This document shows, one piece after another, positions 1-5,214 of a DNA stretch of 7,331 nucleotides (its first letter is position 1; every line of letters starts with the position of its first letter). Both the position numbers and the translations under genes were made by a program. The stretch lies in assembly GCA_050692915.1 (NCBI GenBank), contig JBOGVU010000113.1, positions 1-7,331 of the forward strand, read 5' to 3'. This DNA is from CALAEC01 sp050692915. Its GTDB lineage: Bacteria; Actinomycetota; UBA4738; CALAEC01. A model generated the notes under the pieces. The model was given only the letters and a program-made list of their open reading frames with translations, had not been told where the DNA came from and did no database searches.

Positions 1-45
1 AACGGGTGCTTCTACGCCACAGATTCTATCACCGGGACGCCCGGG

Positions 46-450
46 TCACAGCAGCTTCGCATCCCCCGGTGACATCCCGGAACCTTTGCGCCGCAACGGT
101 TCCGACGCCTTTCGACCGGCCTCCGGACGCACCACGATGCGCACCGATCGGATGGCATCTTCACCGAGCTCCTCGTTGGCCCGGCGGCGGATCTCGGCGG
201 TCAGGAAGCGGGCCTGGGCGGCCCACGCGGGACCGGATGCCCCCACCACGAGGTCGCCACCGGAGAGCGACACGGGAGCCGTCTCCCGGGCCAGGGCCGG
301 CCCCACCACCGCCTCCCAGGACCGAACCAGCCGGCCCAGGACCACCCCTCCCCGCATGACCGGCTCGCCGAGGACGTCTCGCACGACCGAATCGACGCGT
401 TCCTCGGCGGGGCTCCGCGCCGGGCGCTCGGGATCACCGCGGCCTGGCAC
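46..450 (-). CDS. dciA: DciA (DUF721), replicative helicase loading protein
   Basis: A 134-residue DUF721 protein. The family includes DciA, which in bacteria lacking DnaC/DnaI helps load or activate the DnaB helicase at the origin; the mycobacterial homologue sits at the same place after recF. Visible family features are an SWExVVG block at residues 44-50 following a helical GRLVRS segment, and an AWAAQARFL block at 75-83, in the usual order. An Arg/Pro-rich N-terminus and a basic, poorly conserved C-terminal tail (about 108-134) flank this core. The GTG start at 450-448 is preceded by purine-rich GGAGG-type sequence on the minus strand and overlaps the last 17 bases of recF, which indicates translational coupling. 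The stop is TGA at 48-46. Assignment rests on motif and position; the exact helicase-loading role is inferred from the family. Confidence 0.9.
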   Translation of the reverse strand: MPGRGDPERPARSPAEERVDSVVRDVLGEPVMRGGVVLGRLVRSWEAVVGPALARETAPVSLSGGDLVVGASGPAWAAQARFLTAEIRRRANEELGEDAIRSVRIVVRPEAGRKASEPLRRKGSGMSPGDAKLL

Positions 451-1519
451 GGCCCCCCTCCACCTCCCACACCGCCGCCCCCCGCGGGACCTGGGCCTCG
501 TCGGGGACCGCGATCAGCACCTGGCCTCGCTCGACCAGCCCCTCGCCGAGGCGCCGTCTCCGGACCGGGTCCAGGCCCGAGAACGGGTCGTCGAGGAGCA
601 GGACCGGGGGCTCGCCGACCTCGGCGCCCACGGCCCCCCACAGCCCCAGCCGGAGGCACAGGGCCCCGGCCCAGGACTCGCCGTGGGAGGCGAACCGGCG
701 CGCGGTCATCTCGCCGACGGCCAGGTCGAGCTCGTCCCGGTGGGGGCCCACCAGGGTGGTCCGGCGAACCAGCTCGTCGTCCCGCCGCTCCCCCAGCAGG
801 CGGAGCATGGCCGCCTCCAGGCCCTCCTCCGGTCCGGCATCCACCGAGGCCGCGTAGGACACGCCGAGGCGCTCGCCGGCCACCCGCTGGAACTCGTCGC
901 CGGCCAGGGGCCCCACCCCCTCCACCGCGCGCCCCCTGGCCGAGGTCAGCGCGGCCCCGTGACGGGCCACCTCCGCGTCCCAGGCCTCGAGGTCGGGTGG
1001 AGGTTGAGCTCCCTCGTGCTCCTTGAGGAGCCGGTTCCGCTGACGGAGGGCCCGGTCGTAGGCGGCCCGGGCGGCCTCCTCGGCCGGCCACAGCGTGAAG
1101 GCGGCCTCGTCCAAGAACCGGCGCCGGTCCTCGGGGTCGCCCTGGATCAGGGCCAGATCCTCAGGTAGGAACATCACCGAGCGGACCCGCCGGCGGAGGT
1201 CCCGCTTCCGCCGAACCGCGCTGCGGTTGACCTGGATCCGGTTCGCGCCGCTCGACCGGACCTCAACCTCGACCAGCACGCGACCGCCGGCCGTGGCCAC
1301 CTCGCCCCGGAGGTAGGCCTGGTCGGCGCCCACCCGGACCAGCGGCTGGTCCGAGGCCACTCGGGGAGAACGGAGCGTGAGGAGATAGTGCGCCGCCTCC
1401 AGGAGGTTCGTCTTCCCTTGAGCGTTCGGCCCCACGGCCGCAACGACGCCGTCCGGCACCTCCACCGAGGTCTCCCGGTGGTTCCGGAAGTCACGAGCCT
1501 CCAGCCAGAGCAGGCGCAC
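434..1519 (-). CDS. recF: RecF, DNA replication/repair ATPase
   Basis: A 361-residue SMC-like ABC ATPase, of normal RecF length. With RecO and RecR it directs RecA loading onto gapped DNA. The Walker A motif is GPNAQGKT at residues 30-37. A RecF-typical PEDLALIQGDPEDRR segment lies at 119-133, and the GPHRDEL motif at 258-264. An ABC-signature region with SHGES lies at 278-282, slightly off the commoner SxGQ form, and Walker B VLLLDD at 306-311 is followed by FSGLD. The GTG start at 1519-1517 gives the family-typical opening MRLLWLEARDFRN. Only 19 bp separate it from the dnaN stop, and its end overlaps dciA by 17 bp, so it is probably cotranscribed with both. No clear Shine-Dalgarno sequence is visible in the short gap beyond GC-rich purine stretches. 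Confidence 0.98.
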   Translation of the reverse strand: MRLLWLEARDFRNHRETSVEVPDGVVAAVGPNAQGKTNLLEAAHYLLTLRSPRVASDQPLVRVGADQAYLRGEVATAGGRVLVEVEVRSSGANRIQVNRSAVRRKRDLRRRVRSVMFLPEDLALIQGDPEDRRRFLDEAAFTLWPAEEAARAAYDRALRQRNRLLKEHEGAQPPPDLEAWDAEVARHGAALTSARGRAVEGVGPLAGDEFQRVAGERLGVSYAASVDAGPEEGLEAAMLRLLGERRDDELVRRTTLVGPHRDELDLAVGEMTARRFASHGESWAGALCLRLGLWGAVGAEVGEPPVLLLDDPFSGLDPVRRRRLGEGLVERGQVLIAVPDEAQVPRGAAVWEVEGGRARPR

Positions 1520-1538
1520 CGCCGCCCGGGCCGGAGCC

Positions 1539-2642
1539 CTACCCCACCGGAGCGGGAAGGCGGACGGGCATCACCAGGTACGTGAACGCGTCCTGGCCTT
1601 CCCCCCGCACCAGCGCGGGCTTCAGCCCGTCCCGGAGCTCCAGCGTGACCTTCTCGGCGGTCGTGGCGGCCAGGCCGTCCCCCAGGTACCCGGGGTTGAA
1701 CGCCACCGTCAGCTCATCGCCCTCGTAGGATGCCTCCACGGCCTCCACGGCGTTCCCGAGGTCCGGCGATTGCGACGTGAGCCGGACGCCGAGCACGTTC
1801 AGCTCCAGCCGGACCGGGGACGACTCTCGGGCCAGGAGGCCCACGCGCCGAACGGCCTCCAGCAGATCCACCCGGTTCGCCGCCAGGCGGTTCCCCCCCG
1901 GCTCGGGGAGCAGCTGGCGGTAGTTCGGGAACTCCCCCTCGATCAGCCGCGACGTCATCCGTAGCGGACCCACCCTGAACGCGGCCTGCGCGTCCCCGAT
2001 CACGATCTCCACCTCGCCCTTGTCCTCCCCGGCAGCGGCCCGTCCGGCCTCGGAGATCGCTCGCTCCGGCACGAGGGCTCGGGCCTCGCCCTCACCGGTG
2101 GCCTGGAGCTCCCGAACCGCCAGCCGGTACGAGTCGGTGGCGGCCATGGTCAACCCCTCGCGGTTCGCCTCCAGGAGGACGCCTGTGAGCACGGGCCGGG
2201 CCTCGTCCCGGGACGCGGCCCGGGCCACCTGACCCACGGCCTCAGCGAACGCCTGGGTCTCGGCCGTCACCTTCACCCCGGCCACGTCCCGAACGGCCGG
2301 GAAGTCCTCGGCCGACAGGCACCGGAGCGTCCCCTCGAACGACCGGCACGTCAGGGTGGCCTGGGACCCGTCGGTCTCGAAGTCCACCGCGTCGGGGGCC
2401 AGGGCCTTCACCATGTCGGCCAGCAGCCGGGCCGGCACGAGCGCGCTCCCGTCCTCCTTCGCGTCGACCGGCACCCGGATCTCCGTGGTGACCTCGAGGT
2501 CGGTGGTGGTAAGGGCCAGCTCGCCCTCGCCGACCGTCATCAGCACGCCGGTCAGCGCTGGGATCCCGGGTCGCGTGGAGACACCGCGCTGTACGGTCTG
2601 GAGGGCCTCCGACAGGAGATCCCGATCGCATCGGAACTTCAC
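1539..2642 (-). CDS. dnaN: DNA polymerase III subunit beta (sliding clamp)
   Basis: A 367-residue beta clamp, normal for the family. It forms a dimeric ring that tethers DNA polymerase III and other clamp-binding proteins to DNA. The protein opens MKFRCDRDLLSEALQTVQR, typical of clamp domain I, and runs through three consecutive clamp folds (roughly 1-120, 125-245 and 248-367). It ends with the clamp hallmark YLVMPVRL just before the C-terminus (residues 355-362). The GTG start at 2642-2640 is supported by a strong GGAGG seven bases upstream. An alternative upstream start is excluded because that frame closes there: an ATG overlapping the start codon belongs to a different frame. It follows dnaA after 204 bp and leads recF by 19 bp. 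It looks intact, with no odd codon use. Confidence 0.98.
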   Translation of the reverse strand: MKFRCDRDLLSEALQTVQRGVSTRPGIPALTGVLMTVGEGELALTTTDLEVTTEIRVPVDAKEDGSALVPARLLADMVKALAPDAVDFETDGSQATLTCRSFEGTLRCLSAEDFPAVRDVAGVKVTAETQAFAEAVGQVARAASRDEARPVLTGVLLEANREGLTMAATDSYRLAVRELQATGEGEARALVPERAISEAGRAAAGEDKGEVEIVIGDAQAAFRVGPLRMTSRLIEGEFPNYRQLLPEPGGNRLAANRVDLLEAVRRVGLLARESSPVRLELNVLGVRLTSQSPDLGNAVEAVEASYEGDELTVAFNPGYLGDGLAATTAEKVTLELRDGLKPALVRGEGQDAFTYLVMPVRLPAPVG

Positions 2643-2649
2643 ATTCCCA

Positions 2650-2657
2650 CCTCCCCC
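2650..2657 (-). promoter_or_regulatory. Ribosome binding site of dnaN
   Basis: On the minus strand GGGGGAGG lies seven bases before the GTG start of dnaN (GGAGG core at 2650-2654). It is one of the strongest Shine-Dalgarno matches in the window and fixes the dnaN start. Confidence 0.75.
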
Positions 2658-2715
2658 ATCTTCGTTCTCATGGTTATGAACTCCAAACCAGGGGCCGTAG
2701 TAGGGGCTGTGCGTA

Positions 2716-2724
2716 TGTGCACAA
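2716..2724 (-). promoter_or_regulatory. DnaA box candidate (TTGTGCACA)
   Basis: Reads TTGTGCACA on the minus strand, one mismatch from the actinobacterial consensus TTGTCCACA. It lies in the dnaA-dnaN gap, 74 bp upstream of the dnaN start, where DnaA binding could serve origin function or regulate dnaN. A single 9-mer match is weak evidence alone; its position raises its value. Confidence 0.5.
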
Positions 2725-2778
2725 CCCCCCGAACGTGCAGGGTACCGGGCCGGTCCGACATGGGACGAGGTGGTGACG

Positions 2779-2806
2779 GACGACGGACTGACGCGCGTCG
2801 GTCGTC
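2779..2806. repeat. Imperfect inverted repeat downstream of dnaA
   Basis: Arms GACGACGGAC (2779-2788) and GTCGGTCGTC (2797-2806) pair over ten positions with a single G-G mismatch and an 8-base loop. It lies about 40 bp past the dnaA stop codon and could form an RNA hairpin in the dnaA transcript. No T-run follows on the minus strand, so it is not a standard intrinsic terminator. The role is unknown. Confidence 0.4.
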
Positions 2807-2846
2807 ATCCCGGCGGCCCAACTGCCATCCCGTCCACAACGGATCA

Positions 2847-4232
2847 TCACTGTGTCCCCCGAACTCGCTCGTGTATCTTCTTGGTCAGCTCCTGCACCTG
2901 CCGGTACACCGTGTCCCGGTTGGGCATGAGGTTCTCGATGCGCTTGATGCCGTGTAGCGCCGTCGAATGGTCCCTGTCGAAGAGCTCCCCGATCTTGATG
3001 AGCGACAGGCCCGTGAGCTCCCGCAGGAGGTACATGGCGATGTGGCGGGCCGTGGTGAGCGGACGGGACCGGCTCTTCGACACGAGGTCCTCGCGCCGGA
3101 GCCCGAAGTACGAGGCGGTCTCGGCCATGATCGTCTCCGCCGGCACCTCCTGGTTGCCCTGGGGCAGGAGGTCCTCCAGGGCCCGCTCGGCCAGCGCCAG
3201 GTCCACGGCCCGCTGCGACAGCGAGGCGAACGCCACCACCCGGAGGAGCGCGCCCTCGAGCTCGCGGATGTTCGCGTCGAACTTCTCGGCGATGAAGTGC
3301 AGGACCGAGTCCGGGATCTCCAACCCGTCTCGGAGGGCCTTCTGCTGGAGGATGGCGATGCGGGTCTCCAGGTTCGGCGGCTGGATGTCGACAATGAGGC
3401 CCCACCGGAACCGGTTCCGAAGCCGCTCGGCCAGCCCCGACAGCTCCTGGGGCGGGCGGTCCGAGGCGATCACGATCTGCCGCTCCGCCCCGTGCAGGGT
3501 GTTGAACGTGTGGAAGAACTCGGTCTGGGTCTCCTCGGCTCGGACCAGGAACTGGATGTCATCCACCAGCAGGACGTCCACGTCGCGGTAGCGGCGCTGG
3601 AACAGGTAGCCCTGGCCCTCGCGCACGGCCTTGATGAACTCGGTGACGAAGGCCTCGGAGGTCACGTACTTCGTCCGGAGGTTCGGGGTCAGCATCGTCA
3701 TGTGGTTGGCGATCGCGTAGAGCAGGTGGGTCTTGCCCAGCCCCACTCCTCCGTAGATGAACAGCGGGTTGTACGCCCTGGACGGCGGCGCCTCGGCCAC
3801 GGCCATGGCGGCCGCGTGGGCGAAGCGGTTCGAGGCCCCCAGGACGAAGTTGTCGAACGTGTACCGGGTCGGGAAGCTCGAGACCGGGGCGGACGGACGC
3901 TCCGGCGACGCCGAAGGCGGAGGCGACTCGTCCACCTGGGCCGCCTCGGAGGGAGCGGTGGGCTCCACGGTCAGGGCCACGTCCAGGCTCTCACCGCTGG
4001 CCTGGGCCACGAGCCTGGTGATCAGCTCGAGGTAGTTCCGGGACAGCCACGCCCGGACGTACTCGCTGGGAGCCAGGAGCTCCAGGGTGTGGTTACCCAC
4101 CGCGTCGGCTCGGACCTCCGCGAACCACATGTTGAACGTGCCCGCGGGGACCTCTTCGCGGAGTCGCTCGACCGTTCGAGCCCAGATCGCATCAGCCCGG
4201 GGGTCCTCGGTGTCCGTCGTCCCCTTTTCCAC
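2847..4232 (-). CDS. dnaA: Chromosomal replication initiator DnaA
   Basis: A 461-residue AAA+ initiator that binds DnaA boxes, oligomerises with ATP and melts oriC. Domain I spans about 1-85 (W17, and the TFNMWFAEV block at 32-40). Domain II is a short Pro/Ser/Glu linker at about 90-118. The AAA+ domain holds Walker A GGVGLGKTH (161-169), Walker B VLLVDD (220-225), a sensor-1 region with IVIASDRPP (253-261) and an arginine-finger segment RLRNRF (270-275). Domain IV carries the DNA-binding helix-turn-helix with KSRSRPLTTARHIAMYL (386-402) and the signature DHSTALHGIKRIE (421-433), a mild variant of DHTTVxHAxRKI. The chosen GTG at 4232-4230 is the only ATG, GTG or TTG that gives a normal N-terminus. 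The frame stays open far upstream, but that extension is non-homologous and crosses rpmH and rnpA. The start codon lies inside a DnaA box, suggesting autoregulation. Confidence 0.97.
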   Translation of the reverse strand: MEKGTTDTEDPRADAIWARTVERLREEVPAGTFNMWFAEVRADAVGNHTLELLAPSEYVRAWLSRNYLELITRLVAQASGESLDVALTVEPTAPSEAAQVDESPPPSASPERPSAPVSSFPTRYTFDNFVLGASNRFAHAAAMAVAEAPPSRAYNPLFIYGGVGLGKTHLLYAIANHMTMLTPNLRTKYVTSEAFVTEFIKAVREGQGYLFQRRYRDVDVLLVDDIQFLVRAEETQTEFFHTFNTLHGAERQIVIASDRPPQELSGLAERLRNRFRWGLIVDIQPPNLETRIAILQQKALRDGLEIPDSVLHFIAEKFDANIRELEGALLRVVAFASLSQRAVDLALAERALEDLLPQGNQEVPAETIMAETASYFGLRREDLVSKSRSRPLTTARHIAMYLLRELTGLSLIKIGELFDRDHSTALHGIKRIENLMPNRDTVYRQVQELTKKIHERVRGTQ

Positions 4233-4233
4233 A
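4225..4233 (+). promoter_or_regulatory. DnaA box 1 overlapping dnaA start (TTTTCCACA)
   Basis: TTTTCCACA fits the general DnaA-box consensus TTWTNCACA at every position. The GTG start codon of dnaA (4232-4230, minus strand) is part of this site. It is the first of two copies of CCCTTTTCCACA (4222-4233 and 4235-4246). Bound DnaA here would lie at the translation start region of its own gene, consistent with the autorepression known for many dnaA genes. Confidence 0.75.
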
Positions 4234-4237
4234 ACCC

Positions 4238-4246
4238 TTTTCCACA
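4238..4246 (+). promoter_or_regulatory. DnaA box 2, tandem copy (TTTTCCACA)
   Basis: An identical TTTTCCACA lies 13 bp from the first, in the same orientation, forming a 12-bp direct repeat with it. A further weak site, AATTGCACA on the minus strand (4249-4257, two mismatches), lies next to it. The close, same-direction spacing suits cooperative DnaA binding. Confidence 0.75.
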
Positions 4247-4274
4247 GGTGTGCAATTCGGTGGGGAAGAGCATC

Positions 4275-4296
4275 GGGGCCGCCCGGAGGCGGCCCC
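4275..4296. repeat. Perfect GC hairpin in dnaA leader
   Basis: GGGGCCGCC (4275-4283) and GGCGGCCCC (4288-4296) form a perfect 9-bp stem around a CGGA loop. It lies between the predicted dnaA promoter and the dnaA start, so it would fold in the 5' untranslated RNA about 40 bases before the start codon. No T-run follows on either strand, so an intrinsic terminator is unlikely. A role in transcript stability, attenuation or origin structure is conjecture. Confidence 0.6.
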
Positions 4297-4314
4297 GTGA
4301 GGAAGTTCGTACGG

Positions 4315-4343
4315 ATGATACACCGGGGCTCCCGGGTCCCCAA
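4315..4343 (-). promoter_or_regulatory. Putative dnaA promoter
   Basis: On the minus strand a -10 hexamer TATCAT (4320-4315, five of six to TATAAT) lies 17 bp after TTGGGG (4343-4338, which keeps the TTG of the -35 box). Transcription would begin near 4308. That gives a leader of about 75 bases holding the GC hairpin (4275-4296) and the tandem DnaA boxes (4225-4246). The spacing and -10 quality are good for so GC-rich a region, but no transcript data exist here. Confidence 0.45.
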
Positions 4344-4421
4344 ATCGGAGTGACGCCGCGCCCCACGGTCTGACCTGCGAGGACGTGATCGCCCGATGTT
4401 CTTGTTATTCTTTTTCGACCG

Positions 4422-4556
4422 ATGAAGCGGACCTACCAGCCGAGCAACCGCAGACGGAAACGGACCCACGGGTTCCGGGCGCGCATGCGCACCCGGGCCG
4501 GACGGGCCATCCTTGGCCGCAGGCGCTCCAAGGGCCGAAGCCGGCTCAGCGCCTAG
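4422..4556 (+). CDS. rpmH: 50S ribosomal protein L34
   Basis: A 44-residue, strongly basic protein of the large ribosomal subunit. It begins with the L34 signature MKRTYQPSNRRRKRTHGFR, continues with the conserved RMRTRAGRAILGRRRSKGR segment and ends RLSA, so it is complete and of normal length. ATG is at 4422-4424 and TAG at 4554-4556. No clear Shine-Dalgarno sequence precedes the start; the upstream bases are T-rich, so a very short leader or leaderless translation is possible. It diverges from dnaA and heads the rpmH-rnpA-yidD-yidC-jag block. The rnpA frame appears to begin inside its 3' half. Confidence 0.98.
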   Translation: MKRTYQPSNRRRKRTHGFRARMRTRAGRAILGRRRSKGRSRLSA

Positions 4557-4875
4557 GCTGCGTCGGTCCGCCGACATCCGCCGAGCGCTCCGCACCGGCA
4601 CCCCCCGAGCCTCGAGGCGGGTGGTACTGTACGTGGCGCCCGGGGAAGGGCCCTCCCGTGCCGCGTGGGTCACGGGCAGACGGGTGGGGGGCGCCGTGGC
4701 CCGCAACAGGGCTCGCCGGCTGCTCCGAGAGGCGTGGAAAGTCCTGTCCCCCGGGGTGAGACGCGGGTACGACCTGGTGATGGTCGCCCGGGGCCCGTTC
4801 GGGAAGACGGGAGCGCCGGAGCTGACCGCTGAGATCGAGGAGCTGCTTCGTCGGGCCGATCTGATCGAGTCGTGA
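4513..4875 (+). CDS. rnpA: Ribonuclease P protein component
   Basis: The small basic protein that binds RNase P RNA and assists 5' maturation of tRNA precursors. The hallmark RNR motif RRVGGAVARNRARRLLRE is at residues 56-73, preceded by the N-terminal block RLRRSADIRRALRTG (15-29) and followed by YDLVMVAR (86-93), all in family order. The start is uncertain. From TTG at 4513 the protein has 120 residues and overlaps rpmH by 44 bp, with about eight extra residues before RLRR. No ATG or GTG lies in frame between there and the conserved block, and the only other candidate is CTG at 4558, just after the rpmH stop. Shine-Dalgarno matches are weak for both. Its TGA overlaps the yidD GTG start by four bases (GTGA), indicating coupled translation. 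Confidence 0.92.
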   Translation: MAAGAPRAEAGSAPRLRRSADIRRALRTGTPRASRRVVLYVAPGEGPSRAAWVTGRRVGGAVARNRARRLLREAWKVLSPGVRRGYDLVMVARGPFGKTGAPELTAEIEELLRRADLIES

Positions 4876-5168
4876 GAGGTATCCATCGCCTCCTGTGGTT
4901 CGCGGGCGCCCCGGCTCGAGGGGTGCTGGTGGGGATCCTGCTCCTGTACCGGGCCACCGTGGGCCGGGTCGCAACCGGCCGATGCCGGTTCCACCCGACC
5001 TGCTCCGCGTACGCGCTGGAGGCCGTGCGGACCCACGGGGCGGTGAAGGGGTCGGCGCTGGCCGCCTGGCGGGTGCTCCGATGCAGCCCGCTGACCGCCG
5101 GGGGGATTGACCCGGTCCCGCCGCCGGGCACGTGGCGCCGGCGGGAGGATCCCGCCGTTGTGCGATGA
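4872..5168 (+). CDS. yidD: Membrane protein insertion efficiency factor YidD
   Basis: A 98-residue protein of the YidD family, thought to sit at the inner face of the membrane and help YidC-dependent protein insertion. The signature CRFHPTCSAYALEAV is at residues 38-52, with C38 and C44. It is followed by the conserved HGAVKGSALAAWRVLRC (55-71, C71) and GGIDPVP (77-83). An N-terminal hydrophobic, probably amphipathic stretch (18-31) precedes the signature. The GTG start at 4872 overlaps the rnpA stop by 4 bp. The tail after residue 84 is short, basic and unconserved. A perfect inverted repeat covers the stop codon and continues toward yidC. Confidence 0.95.
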   Translation: MRGIHRLLWFAGAPARGVLVGILLLYRATVGRVATGRCRFHPTCSAYALEAVRTHGAVKGSALAAWRVLRCSPLTAGGIDPVPPPGTWRRREDPAVVR

Positions 5169-5190
5169 CGTCCTACAGTAGGACGTCATC
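5164..5190. repeat. Perfect 12-bp inverted repeat at yidD-yidC junction
   Basis: GATGACGTCCTA (5164-5175) and TAGGACGTCATC (5179-5190) are exact reverse complements separated by CAG. The repeat includes the yidD stop codon (5166-5168) and ends 24 bp before the yidC start. It would form a strong RNA hairpin, but no T-run follows, so a classic terminator is unlikely. As DNA its near-perfect dyad symmetry resembles a dimeric regulator's operator. Function unknown. Confidence 0.75.
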
Positions 5191-5214
5191 ATACGCGGTC
5201 GGGCGGGGCTCGAC

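Larger units (their letters stand above)
2643..2846. other. dnaA-dnaN intergenic region (possible oriC part)
   Basis: This 204-bp gap between dnaA and dnaN is the usual place of oriC in studied actinobacteria. It contains one good DnaA-box match (2716-2724), one weaker match (2830-2838) and an imperfect inverted repeat (2779-2806). The dnaN-proximal end (about 2658-2690) is somewhat richer in A/T than the rest, but no long AT-rich unwinding element is seen. No convincing promoter for dnaN could be picked out. The box density is well below that of characterised Streptomyces or Mycobacterium origins, so an origin function here is only a possibility. Confidence 0.45.
4233..4421. other. rpmH-dnaA divergent intergenic region
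   Basis: This 189-bp gap lies between the two diverging blocks. From the dnaA side it holds tandem DnaA boxes, a perfect GC hairpin, the likely dnaA promoter, then GC-rich DNA with nothing recognisable (about 4345-4395). It ends in a T-rich stretch (4397-4416, 15 of 20 bases A or T) directly before rpmH. That stretch contains TATTCT (4406-4411), a possible -10 for rpmH that would leave almost no leader, but no matching -35 is seen. It could equally be a small DNA-unwinding segment. This is the better-supplied of the two candidate oriC gaps. Confidence 0.5.

Noticed and set aside
32..44. Terminator hairpin after dciA
   Set aside because: The CCGGG/CCCGG stem is only five base pairs and no T-run follows, too weak for a terminator.
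86..1168. Long plus-strand open frame opposite recF and dciA
   Set aside because: It is the antisense of two clearly recognised genes. The Arg/Pro/Gly-rich translation without motifs is typical of GC-rich shadow frames.
4275..4296. Intrinsic terminator for dnaA or rpmH
   Set aside because: The hairpin is perfect, but no T-run follows on either strand and it lies upstream of both genes.
2967..4373. 468-codon plus-strand frame opposite dnaA
   Set aside because: It is the antisense of the dnaA coding sequence, with low-complexity content and no recognisable domain. Its length comes from high GC at codon third positions.
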